Part shown: positions 1 to 5,870 of the stretch, one piece after another
How the letters are laid out: every line of letters begins with the position of its first letter
How positions within the stretch are numbered: position 1 is the first letter of the stretch
Notes under the pieces: generated by a model
What the model was told of the DNA's origin: nothing
The model's input: only the letters and a program-made list of their open reading frames with translations
Databases searched by the model: none
Position numbers and translations under genes: made by a program
Source of the DNA: Candidatus Rifleibacteriota bacterium
GTDB lineage: Bacteria > UBP17 > UBA6191 > JACPRK01
Direction: 5' to 3'
Assembly: GCA_016213865.1 (NCBI GenBank)
Contig: JACQZL010000286.1
Location: 1 to 10,722 of the forward strand
Length of the DNA stretch: 10,722 nt

Positions 1-161
1 ATGCGGATTCCCACTGTCCGCGACTGCACCCAGTGCGAAAGCCGCCCTACAACTGAGGCTGGCTCGGATGGGCGAAGTCCGGGCCGTGTGCGAGCCTGCG
101 AGGAGACCGGCCAATGAGCAGGGGCAAGCCTCGTAGCCTCAGAACTCCTGACATGCCGGTG

Positions 162-203
162 GCACATGTTGACACGTGCTTATATCGCGCGCGCATGTGC
201 GCG
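162..203. repeat. Imperfect palindrome followed by alternating pyrimidine-purine tract
   Basis: GCACATGT and ACACGTGC (162-169 and 172-179) form an inverted repeat with one mismatch and a two-base centre. GCACATG at 162-168 also has an exact inverted copy, CATGTGC, at 194-200. Bases 186-203 are 18 nt of strictly alternating pyrimidine and purine (CG steps with CA/TG), the composition that can adopt Z-DNA under negative supercoiling. An operator upstream of the 433 gene is possible, but that is inference. A TTGACA lies at 169-174 but has no -10 at a workable distance. Confidence 0.35.
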
Positions 204-420
204 AATTCGCCCGGGTTTTATGCACTGGTGTGACAGGCCAAATCGCCACCCACCTCCGTCGGCCTCCAGCGGGAGACGGTATTACACAGGGGTATGTCAG
301 GAGGTCTGAGCCTGGACCCGCACCCGGCGACCGGGAGGCTCGTCCAACGAAGCAATGCAGACACCTGCACGCTCTGCCCCCAGGCTCAGGTGCAAGCCGC
401 CGCCGGCAACCCACCGACGA

Positions 421-426
421 TAGAAT
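421..426 (+). promoter_or_regulatory. Possible -10 hexamer giving a leaderless mRNA
   Basis: TAGAAT (five of six matches to TATAAT) ends six bases before the ATG at 433. A transcript from the usual distance would begin at or very near that ATG. There is no Shine-Dalgarno sequence before the ATG and no recognisable -35 box. The same arrangement recurs before 3991 and 7801. Confidence 0.35.
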
Positions 427-432
427 GCTCCC

Positions 433-1308
433 ATGCTCGAGACGACGAAGCTGATCCTGACGAGCGACCTTCACCAGTGGATCACCAAGTGGAAGGAACT
501 GATCGGCGTGGTGGCAGAGGTCCGGCCCCGTTTCGTGCTCGTCGCAGGCGACCTGCTGCCCAAACACGGTGGGCACGCCGAGCAGCGGGGGTTCTTCCCC
601 GCTCTGCGACGGTATCTCGTTCAGATGAGGGAGGCCGCCCCCGTCACGGTGCTCCTGTTCCTGGGCAACGACGACCACCACATTCTGGAGCCTCTGCTCG
701 ACGAACTTGCGTCGGAGGGGCTGTGCGTGAACCTCGCCGGCCGGGTCTACCGGGAGTCCGGGCTCGTCTTCTGCGGGATGAACAAGGTGCGGGATCACCC
801 GTTCGGCTACAAGCACTGGTGCGCCCGCGACGGCGATTTCACCACCTGCCCGACCCAGTTCTGCGGGCAGGGACTGACCCTGGATGAGACGGGAGCCTAC
901 GTCCCTCTGCCAAGCCTCGAGCAGTACCTGGCGGAGAAGCCATCCCTTGGCGAGGAGCTGGAGCGGGTCGCCATCCGCCTGGAAGACGGAGAGATGGACC
1001 GCAGCATCTGGATGGTCCACCAGCCCCCGGCCGCTCTCGGCATGGACCTGTGCGGCCACGGAGAGCGAGTAGGTTCTCCGACGCTGCTCGATTTCATCCG
1101 TGAGAAGCAGCCTCTGCTCGGATTGAGCGGGCACATCCACGAATCGCCTCACCAACCGGGCGGAGCCTGGGCCGCCCGCGTGGGACGGACCTGGTGGTTC
1201 CAGCCCGGCCAGCTCGACCGCCGCTTCCACTACGTGCTGGCGGAGCTGGACGGTGGCCTGCAGCTCACCTCGGCGCGCCATAGCCTGCTGGGCGAGTTCG
1301 GTCCCTGA
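433..1308 (+). CDS. Metallophosphoesterase (calcineurin-like)
   Basis: A 291-residue protein of the calcineurin-like metallophosphoesterase superfamily, which hydrolyses phosphomono- or diesters at a two-metal centre. The family motifs are visible in order: D12-x-H14 in the first strand (TSDLHQ), G39-D40 (VAGDLL), G78-N79-D80-D81-H82 in place of the usual GNHE, H196 (MVHQPP) and the final G233-H-x-H236 (SGHIHE). All metal ligands expected for the fold appear present. A W-rich segment with PGQ (254-260) closes the domain, as in nucleotide- or DNA-processing relatives. There is no signal peptide or membrane helix, so it is probably cytoplasmic. ATG 433 is chosen because the motif-bearing first strand follows directly; no ribosome-binding site is seen and a -10-like box lies just upstream. 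The substrate cannot be told from sequence, and it appears to be transcribed alone. Confidence 0.9.
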   Translation: MLETTKLILTSDLHQWITKWKELIGVVAEVRPRFVLVAGDLLPKHGGHAEQRGFFPALRRYLVQMREAAPVTVLLFLGNDDHHILEPLLDELASEGLCVNLAGRVYRESGLVFCGMNKVRDHPFGYKHWCARDGDFTTCPTQFCGQGLTLDETGAYVPLPSLEQYLAEKPSLGEELERVAIRLEDGEMDRSIWMVHQPPAALGMDLCGHGERVGSPTLLDFIREKQPLLGLSGHIHESPHQPGGAWAARVGRTWWFQPGQLDRRFHYVLAELDGGLQLTSARHSLLGEFGP

Positions 1309-1309
1309 C

Positions 1310-1519
1310 GTCGTCCTCGCGGAACGGGCCTTCGCCGATGCCGGCGTGGTACGCGGGTGCCTGGCGGCCTTCGAGTTCGAGGGCCGCGGCCGCGGGTAAT
1401 CCGCGCCAGAGCAGGATGCGCTGGTCATTCTGGTCCGCAATCGTCAGGCGAGTTCCGTCCGAGGCCGGCCCTACTGCCCTCGCTCGGCTCGGGCTTGTCC
1501 CCCGCTTGTGGAGCACCAT
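1310..1519 (-). pseudogene. Possible remnant of an NHL/beta-propeller-type protein
   Basis: On the minus strand, about bases 1465 down to 1386 read DGTRLTIADQNDQRILLW followed by RGLPAA. This resembles one blade of NHL-repeat or SMP-30-type beta-propellers (typical pattern: DGTRLxVADxxNHRVLxWxxxP). The resemblance ends after one blade, the flanking residues are not propeller-like, and there is no start signal. It could be a fragment left from an older gene or a coincidence of frame. Apart from this, the 239 to 299 bases between the phosphoesterase and the next gene hold nothing I recognise. Confidence 0.25.
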
Positions 1520-1607
1520 CGCCTCTCACGCGGCACGACAGTGACGCGTGTTACCCTTGGACCTCGAGACTCGCCCGACGCGAGCCGGCGCAGACCCTGA
1601 CGATGAC

Positions 1608-2711
1608 ATGAGCTTCCCCAGACGGTCCACCTGTCCTCTCTTCGAACGTCTTCCCGAGCTGCGGTCCAGCTTGCCGTGGCTGCCGCTCCTCGGAGGACCG
1701 ACGCCGGTGGAACCGCTGCTGCTGGGGCCTGACGCCGCGCGTGGGCCGTCGCTGTGGCTCAAACGCGACGACCGCGGGGCCCGGCCTTACGGCGGCAACA
1801 AGCCGCGCAAGCTCGAGTGGCTGCTCGCCGACGCTCGACGCCAGGGGGCTCGCTGCGTGCTGACGGCAGGCGGGATCGGCTCCAACCACGCCCTGGCCAC
1901 GACCCTTTACGGTTCCGAGCTGGGACTGGCCGTGCATCTGCTCCTGTTCCCGCAGCCCGTCACCGAGCACGTCAAGATGAGCCTGCGGCTCTACGGCCAC
2001 TTTGGTGCCCGACTTCACCTGGGCGAGGGCTCCCGCCAGGTGGAGAGGCAGGTGGCGGAGCTCGGCCAGGCCCTTCCGTCCTGCTACGCCATTCCGATGG
2101 GCGGTTCCACACCCCTCGGCGCGCTCGGTTTCGTGGATGCCGCCTTCGAGCTGGCCGAGCAGGTCAGGCAGGGGCTCCTGCCGTGTCCCTCTCGGATCTT
2201 CGTTGCCGCTGGCACTTGCGGGACCCTGGCTGGGCTCGTGCTCGGGACCAAACTGGCCGGGCTGCCTTCGCGCGTGATCGGCGTGCGGGTGGTCGACCGG
2301 AGCGTCGGCAACCCCGCGGTGGCGCTGCAACTGGCCGCCGGGGCCCTGCGTCTCCTCCGACAGAGGGCCCCCACCGCAGTGCCCGAACTGTCCTTGAGCG
2401 AGGCCGACTTCGACTTCCTGGACGGTTACTTCGGCGACGGCTACGGCTGTCCCACCGCCGCCGGCCAGCGGGCCCTGCGTCTTGCCCGCGAGCATGCCGG
2501 CCTCGAGCTCGAACCCACCTACACGGGGAAGACCCTGGCTGCCGTCCTGGACGCCTGCGGCGCGAGGGCCTCCGCCGGCACGGTCCTTTACTGGAACACC
2601 TTTGCCGGACCGGTCCTGGCGGACCTGGCAGCCGGCGTCGGCGATGCGGCTGTGCCGTCCGAGTTCCGCGGTTTCCTGGCTAACCCGGCAGCCGCTTCGG
2701 ACGCCTTGTGA
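1608..2711 (+). CDS. PLP-dependent ACC deaminase / D-cysteine desulfhydrase family enzyme
   Basis: From ATG 1608 the protein has 367 residues, against roughly 330-340 for the family. It belongs to the fold-type II PLP enzymes that include 1-aminocyclopropane-1-carboxylate deaminase and D-cysteine desulfhydrase. Visible landmarks: PTPVEPL (31-37), LWLKRDD (49-55), GGNKPRKLEWL (62-72) with the PLP lysine at K65, TAGGIGSNH (86-94) whose S-N-H contacts the cofactor, a glycine-rich AAGTCGTLAG segment for the phosphate, GDGYGCPT, and a late EPTYTGKTL motif with an active-site tyrosine. The sequence alone does not separate ACC deaminase from D-cysteine desulfhydrase or related lyases, and the latter group is commoner. 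A GTG at 1548 would add 20 residues (rich in T, R, D) not typical of the family. Neither start has a Shine-Dalgarno, and a TACCCT at 1552-1557 could be a -10 that favours 1608. Confidence 0.88.
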   Translation: MSFPRRSTCPLFERLPELRSSLPWLPLLGGPTPVEPLLLGPDAARGPSLWLKRDDRGARPYGGNKPRKLEWLLADARRQGARCVLTAGGIGSNHALATTLYGSELGLAVHLLLFPQPVTEHVKMSLRLYGHFGARLHLGEGSRQVERQVAELGQALPSCYAIPMGGSTPLGALGFVDAAFELAEQVRQGLLPCPSRIFVAAGTCGTLAGLVLGTKLAGLPSRVIGVRVVDRSVGNPAVALQLAAGALRLLRQRAPTAVPELSLSEADFDFLDGYFGDGYGCPTAAGQRALRLAREHAGLELEPTYTGKTLAAVLDACGARASAGTVLYWNTFAGPVLADLAAGVGDAAVPSEFRGFLANPAAASDAL

Positions 2712-2912
2712 ACTGGGCTTTGCCCGGTGGTGACGGCCGCCGAAGGAGCCGGAAGCCTTGCGACTTGGCGTCACGACCCGGACCCTGACCACCCCTTCGG
2801 GCACCCGGCGGTCCACCGCATGGACGATCACCTTTACCCGTCGGACCGCCTCCACCCCTATCGCCACTCCCAGAGCCTCGGTCCTGGCCAGCGTCAGCCA
2901 AAGACGTGGTAG

Positions 2913-2918
2913 AAGGAG
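2913..2918 (+). promoter_or_regulatory. Shine-Dalgarno that decides the 2924 start
   Basis: AAGGAG ends five bases before ATG 2924. An in-frame GTG at 2906 lies upstream of this site and has no comparable signal, so 2924 is the better start. This is one of the few textbook ribosome-binding sites in the left half of the window. Confidence 0.75.
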
Positions 2919-2923
2919 ACAGG

Positions 2924-3463
2924 ATGAAGTTCAAGTCGATCCTCGAGGCGCTCGAAGAGTTCTGCGAGAAGCAGCACGTGAAGTTCGCGCTGGTCGGTGC
3001 TTTCGGGCTGGCTGCGTATGGTCTTCAGCGCGATACAAAGGACCTCGACTTGATGGTGGAAGAAGGCTCCGGGCCGATCGTCGGCCGGTTTCTGGAGTCG
3101 CTCGGCTATGAAACGCTGCAGCGGACCGAGGCCTTCTCCATCCACGTGCACCCGCTGCGGGAGATGGGCCGGGTGGACCTGATCCTCGTGGATCAGGCCA
3201 CGGCTTCCCAGATCTTTGCCCGCGCGCGAGCGCGTCCACTTCAGGGAAGGACCGTGCTTGTGGCGTGCCCCGAGCACCTGGCGGCGATGAAGGCGCTGGC
3301 GATCGCTCAGGATCCAACAAGAGCGTTGAAGGACCTCGGCGATGTACAGTTCCTCTTGAGCATCCCGAAGGTGGATCGGGAAGAGATCCGGCGCCACTTC
3401 GAGAGGTACCATCTGGGCGGTCGCTATGACGAGATCTGCCGACTACTCGACAAAGCTCTTTGA
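2924..3463 (+). CDS. Nucleotidyltransferase-fold protein (MNT/AbiEii-like)
   Basis: A 179-residue protein with the signature of DNA polymerase beta-type nucleotidyltransferases. ALVGAFGLAAYG (22-33) is the G-[GS]-type phosphate-binding start. It is followed by T-K-D40-L-D42, the pair of metal-binding aspartates, and D85 (GRVDLILVD) is the likely third carboxylate. A later EHLAAMKALAI segment matches the helix after the catalytic sheet in AbiEii/DUF6036-type proteins. Members of these groups transfer a nucleotide to a partner protein, a tRNA or a small molecule, and several are toxins of toxin-antitoxin or abortive-infection pairs. The gene overlaps by 38 bases a small ORF starting at 3426, suggesting co-translation. 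No cognate AbiEi-type helix-turn-helix antitoxin is present, so toxin function is only a possibility. No membrane segment is seen; cytoplasmic. Confidence 0.8.
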   Translation: MKFKSILEALEEFCEKQHVKFALVGAFGLAAYGLQRDTKDLDLMVEEGSGPIVGRFLESLGYETLQRTEAFSIHVHPLREMGRVDLILVDQATASQIFARARARPLQGRTVLVACPEHLAAMKALAIAQDPTRALKDLGDVQFLLSIPKVDREEIRRHFERYHLGGRYDEICRLLDKAL

Positions 3464-3635
3464 CCTCTTCAGGCCTTGCAGGGTCAGCAAGGAAGACCTC
3501 GCCCTTCTCCGGGCCACTCAGCCCTGGTGCGACGACCTCGACGAGTACGTCGAGTTCCTCGACGCCAACTGGGACCTCTTCCCGCCGAGCCCCTTCCCGC
3601 GCCAGACGCCCGTGAACGCGCGGTTCCGCCTCTAG
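3426..3635 (+). CDS. Small conserved-looking protein paired with the nucleotidyltransferase
   Basis: A 69-residue ORF starting inside the last 38 bases of the nucleotidyltransferase gene in another frame. I do not recognise a named domain. The composition is that of a real soluble protein: acidic and aromatic (DDLDEYVEFLDANWDLFPP, about residues 36-54), with few of the Arg/Gly/Ala runs seen in out-of-frame translations of this GC-rich DNA. It begins MTRSADYSTKLFDLF and ends in a short basic NARFRL tail. Small proteins of this general look are often found just after nucleotidyltransferase genes, which is recollection, not a search. The overlap argues for coupled translation and a partner role such as antitoxin, inhibitor or substrate adaptor. 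No good Shine-Dalgarno is visible, consistent with re-initiation. Confidence 0.65.
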   Translation: MTRSADYSTKLFDLFRPCRVSKEDLALLRATQPWCDDLDEYVEFLDANWDLFPPSPFPRQTPVNARFRL

Positions 3636-3893
3636 CCTGGATTTCCACCAGGTGCTGTCGGAGGTGAGCCAGCCGCTCCAGAGCTCCAGCGCGGTCTCCA
3701 CTGCCGACCCGTGCCTCGGCCGCTTCACTGGCCGCTTCTCGAGACAACTCGAGACCAGGTCGTCGAACTCGGACGGCAGCTCGGGCCTCTTACTCGAAGG
3801 TGCCGGCGGGGACACTTCACACTGGGCCCGTAGAAGCTCTCCCAGCGTGCGACATTGCGCCGCCGGGAACGGGACCCGCGTGGAGACGTACAC
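3636..3893 (-). pseudogene. Remnant of a Ser/Thr protein kinase (C-lobe)
   Basis: Minus-strand translation from about 3893 down to 3636 gives roughly 86 residues that read like the end of a bacterial Hanks-type kinase domain. The order is: VPFPA (the GxxPF step after subdomain IX), TLGELLRAQ, a Pro/Ser stretch, ELPSEFDDLVSSCLEKRP then VKRP (the family pattern LPxELDxLVxxCLxKDPxxRP, subdomain XI), and a WLTSDSTWWKS tail like the W-x-x-x-A-x-x-WW ending of many such kinases. The N-lobe and catalytic loop (HRDxKxxN, DFG) are absent; upstream on that strand lie the toxin-antitoxin promoter and genes. No start codon or ribosome-binding site serves the fragment. I read it as the 3' end of a kinase gene whose 5' part was lost or replaced. 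The 325 bases between 3636 and 3960 hold no + gene I can support. Confidence 0.6.
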
Positions 3894-3952
3894 TGATGCC
3901 GTAGCTGTGTTTGCTCGGGAGTTCCCATGAGTTGTCGTCGCCTCCGGCGAGG

Positions 3953-3981
3953 TTGACACGGTTCCAGTGCCCACGTATTAT
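3953..3981 (+). promoter_or_regulatory. Near-consensus sigma-70 promoter for the toxin-antitoxin pair
   Basis: TTGACA at 3953-3958 and TATTAT at 3976-3981 are separated by exactly 17 bases: a perfect -35 and a five-of-six -10. Transcription would start around 3988-3991, on or just before the ATG at 3991, so the mRNA would be leaderless or nearly so. No Shine-Dalgarno precedes the antitoxin. I see no clear operator palindrome overlapping the promoter, although autorepression by the antitoxin-toxin complex is usual for this class. Confidence 0.75.
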
Positions 3982-3990
3982 GTGTTACTG

Positions 3991-4221
3991 ATGAATGTCA
4001 CGCTCTCCATCGACGATCGCTTGCTTCACCGTGCCCGGGAAGTGGCCCGCCAGCGCGGACAGAGCCTCAATTCCCTCGTTCGGTCTTACCTGGAAACCCT
4101 GGCCGGAGAGCGTGACGGCGACGAAATCGTCCGGGAGCTGCTCGAACTGATGGACAAGTGTCCCGGGCACTCGAAGGGGCGCCGCTTCAAGCGGGGAGAC
4201 GCCTACGAGGGCCGGCTGTGA
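3991..4221 (+). CDS. Ribbon-helix-helix antitoxin of a VapBC-type pair
   Basis: A 76-residue protein. Its first 45 residues, MNVTLSIDDRLLHRAREVAR onward, fit a ribbon-helix-helix DNA-binding domain. A short beta strand (NVTLSID) pairs with its copy in a dimer to read DNA, then come two helices around the RGQSLNSLVRSYLE turn. The rest is acidic then basic (about 48-76, with KGRRFKRGDAYEGRL at the end), the region that usually masks the toxin. It would neutralise the PIN toxin encoded next and repress the shared promoter. The start is ATG 3991; a GTG at 3967 would fall between the -35 and -10 boxes and so upstream of the transcript. The stop overlaps the toxin start by four bases (GTGA). Confidence 0.85.
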   Translation: MNVTLSIDDRLLHRAREVARQRGQSLNSLVRSYLETLAGERDGDEIVRELLELMDKCPGHSKGRRFKRGDAYEGRL

Positions 4222-4637
4222 AGGACCGGGTCTTCTTCGATACCAACGTCCTTCTCTACGCTGACGACGCCGACGCCGGCGAGCGACGGAGCACGGCGCG
4301 GCGTCTGCTTGCTGAGGCCATTCGAAGCGGGACGGGCGTCGTCTCGACCCAGGTCTTGCAGGAGTACTTCGTTGTTGCCACAAGGAAGCTCGGCGTTGCG
4401 GCCGACGCGGCGCGCAGGAAGGTCGAGCTGCTGGCGCAGATGGACCTCATCGTCGTTCGCCTCGACGTCATCCTTGGCGCCATCGATCTGCACCGCCTTC
4501 ACCCGATCTCGTTCTGGGACGCGCTGGTTGTGAGAGCCGCCTCCATGGCAGGCTGCCGCAGGCTCCTGACGGAGGACCTGCAACACGGCCAGCTTCTGGA
4601 GGGGGTTCGGGTCGAGAACCCTTTCGCGTCCGGCTGA
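4218..4637 (+). CDS. PIN-domain toxin (VapC family ribonuclease)
   Basis: A 139-residue single-domain protein, the usual VapC length. The acidic residues of the PIN nuclease are in place: D8 (FFDTNVLLY), E49 (QVLQEYF), D101 (SFWDALVV) and D120 (LLTEDLQHG). These hold magnesium for RNA cleavage; family members cut tRNA, rRNA or mRNA to stop growth. The start is the GTG at 4218, which overlaps the antitoxin stop by four bases, giving translational coupling. A further upstream in-frame start at 4158 would lie inside the antitoxin gene and add non-PIN residues. Expression depends on the 3953 promoter. The catalytic set looks intact, so this is probably a working toxin. Its RNA target cannot be predicted from sequence. 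Confidence 0.9.
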   Translation: MKDRVFFDTNVLLYADDADAGERRSTARRLLAEAIRSGTGVVSTQVLQEYFVVATRKLGVAADAARRKVELLAQMDLIVVRLDVILGAIDLHRLHPISFWDALVVRAASMAGCRRLLTEDLQHGQLLEGVRVENPFASG

Positions 4638-4711
4638 GCGCCGGGGCCGGGCGTCCCCGGCCGGCAGGATTCCGGGCCGCGTGCAGCTCGATGGCGCAGC
4701 ACGCGTAAGCG

Positions 4712-4816
4712 TTCACCACCAAGTCACGAAGGGCAAGAAGTGGGCACCAAGATTGAGTGCTTTGTCTTGCTCTCCCCTTCGTGCTTCCTTGGTGCGCTCC
4801 GTGTCTTCGTGGTGAA
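4712..4816. repeat. Inverted-repeat element, about 105 bp (MITE-like)
   Basis: TTCACCACCAAGTCACGAAG at 4712-4731 has an inverted counterpart ending at 4816 (reverse complement TTCACCACGAAGACACGGAG). About 19 of 23 positions match at the ends, and GCACCAAG recurs inside both arms. There is no ORF inside. Repeats beginning TTCACCACGAAGACACG are, from memory, widespread in environmental bacterial genomes and have no assigned transposase. It sits directly after the toxin gene, in the spacer before the Lpt operon. Confidence 0.65.
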
Positions 4817-4848
4817 AGGGCCTTCAAAGGACTTCGGCAACCCGGTTT

Positions 4849-4918
4849 CGTCACCCCCGCGCAAGCGGGGGTCCAGGATCGATGCGACCCCTGGATTCCC
4901 GCTTTCGCGGGAATGACG
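4849..4918. repeat. Twin-hairpin palindromic repeat (REP/dRS3-like)
   Basis: Two 28-base arms (4849-4876 and 4891-4918) are inverted copies with 23 of 28 matches around a 14-base centre. Each arm is itself a hairpin: stem 4853-4860/4865-4872 with loop GCAA, and stem 4895-4902/4907-4914 with loop TTTC (GAAA on the other strand). The second hairpin, ATTCCC-N8-GGGAAT, fits the dRS3 consensus first described in Neisseria; similar GTCATTCCCGCG repeats occur in many genomes. No RAYT transposase gene is in the window. It could act as an mRNA-end hairpin or as a protein-binding site. Confidence 0.75.
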
Positions 4919-4970
4919 ACTTCGCCGATGCCCTTTCTGGGCCCATCGAATCCTCGAGCACGGCCTGCGA

Positions 4971-4976
4971 TATAGT
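4971..4976 (+). promoter_or_regulatory. Possible -10 box of the Lpt operon
   Basis: TATAGT (five of six) lies 51 bases upstream of ATG 5028, at the end of the repeat-filled spacer. No convincing -35 is found at 15-19 bases upstream. It is the best promoter candidate for the operon that starts with the LptC-like gene, but support is a single hexamer. Confidence 0.3.
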
Positions 4977-5027
4977 GCCGGTGGGCCGTCCGGCGGGTCG
5001 CGCCGGTTGCCGCGCCCGTCTCCTCCG

Positions 5028-5870
5028 ATGCGCCCCCATCCCTTCGTCGCGGTGTTGCTCCTCCTGGCTGTTGCGCTCCTGTGGCCGATCCGCCGGGACC
5101 TGGTCGGCCGGTCCGAGCCGTCCGAGTCGCCGCGTCCCAAGATGGTGGAGATGGTCGAACCGCGCGTGCGGTCGTTCATGGGGTCACGGACACTCGAGCT
5201 GAGGGGGCTGAAGATCCAGGCGAACGAGACCGAGGACGAGATGACGCTGTCGCCCGTCAAGGGCACGCTGACCGAGAGCGGCGTCGAGACGGTTCGTTTC
5301 TCATCGGCCAAGGCCCGGAGGTTCACTACCCGCACCTTCGAGCTCGTGGAGTTCCTGGGGCAAGTCCGCGCCTCCGGGGAGCAGGGGCGAAGGCTCGACT
5401 CCGAGAAGATCGTCTATTCGCCGCGGACGGGCCGGCTCGAGAGCCCGGGGCGGGCGACGCTGGTCACGAAGGACGCGACCATCACGGGCGATCGGTTCGA
5501 GACGTCGACGCAACTGCGCTCGGGCATGGTGGTGGGCCACGTGATCGTCACGACCGACTCGCTACCTGCGCCGGCGACCGCGGCAACGACCCACCCCGCG
5601 TCCCCGGCGACGCCCTCGAACCCCACAACGTCTCCCGTTCCCCTCTGGCCCGTCGAAGGCGTCAAGCCGGCGACAAGGAGCGAGTCGGTTGCGGTTCCCG
5701 GCAAGGCCTCTCACAAGAGCCAGGCGGCGGCCTCCGGGACGACTCGAACCGCCGTGGGGCCCGTGAAACGTCGGACGCCGCGGGTCTCCCGGTCAAAGGG
5801 CCCACCGTCCGCAAAGCGGCCTCGTCCGAAGAGTGGCACCGCGCCCAAGAGCAAGCGGAGGAACCGGTGA
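5028..5870 (+). CDS. lptC: LptC-like LPS export protein
   Basis: A 280-residue protein with an N-terminal membrane anchor (about 6-20, FVAVLLLLAVALLWP) and a periplasmic beta-rich region. That region (about 50-178) carries the OstA/LptC pattern: L-E-L-R-G-L-K-I-Q-A, then F-S-S-A-K-A-R, G-Q-V-R-A-S, and D-A-T-I-T-G-D-R-F-E. These short alternating strands form the beta-jellyroll that takes LPS from the LptBFG complex and passes it to LptA. The family is normally near 190 residues. Here about 100 extra residues (180-280) form a Pro/Thr/Ser-rich and then strongly basic tail (KRRTPRVSRSKG, PKSKRRNR) of unknown role. ATG 5028 is chosen because the anchor helix follows directly; a TTG at 5007 is in frame but adds nothing. 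The stop overlaps the next start by four bases, so the genes are coupled. Assignment rests on fold pattern plus position before lptB. Confidence 0.7.
   Translation: MRPHPFVAVLLLLAVALLWPIRRDLVGRSEPSESPRPKMVEMVEPRVRSFMGSRTLELRGLKIQANETEDEMTLSPVKGTLTESGVETVRFSSAKARRFTTRTFELVEFLGQVRASGEQGRRLDSEKIVYSPRTGRLESPGRATLVTKDATITGDRFETSTQLRSGMVVGHVIVTTDSLPAPATAATTHPASPATPSNPTTSPVPLWPVEGVKPATRSESVAVPGKASHKSQAAASGTTRTAVGPVKRRTPRVSRSKGPPSAKRPRPKSGTAPKSKRRNR

Larger units (their letters stand above)
1..432. other. Left-edge stretch without a recognisable gene
   Basis: I see no coding region I can support. The + frame starting at base 1 stays open only to a stop at 115-117 and could be the tail of a gene entering the window, but its residues match nothing I know. 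A minus-strand reading frame also runs through here, but it is the shadow of the phosphoesterase gene. What stands out is a cluster of CATG/GTGC half-sites and an alternating purine-pyrimidine tract at 162-203, annotated separately, and a -10-like hexamer at 421-426. Confidence 0.5.

Noticed and set aside
169..186. TTGACA with nearby TATATC as a promoter
   Set aside because: The two boxes are only six bases apart, and no -10 occurs at 16-18 bases from the TTGACA.
139..1440. 433-residue minus-strand ORF opposite the phosphoesterase gene
   Set aside because: It mirrors the clear metallophosphoesterase frame, has no domain or ribosome-binding site, and long antisense frames are expected in GC-rich coding DNA.
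1551..2867. 438-residue minus-strand ORF opposite the PLP enzyme
   Set aside because: Shadow frame; Gly/Arg/Gln-rich with no motif, while the + strand has all PLP-enzyme landmarks.
2712..2912. Coding sequence between the PLP enzyme and the nucleotidyltransferase
   Set aside because: Short + and minus frames exist, but none has a recognisable motif or start signal; the Thr-rich + reading looks like frame noise.
4712..4918. CRISPR array
   Set aside because: The repeats are inverted pairs of two unrelated types, with no direct repeats at regular spacing and no cas genes.
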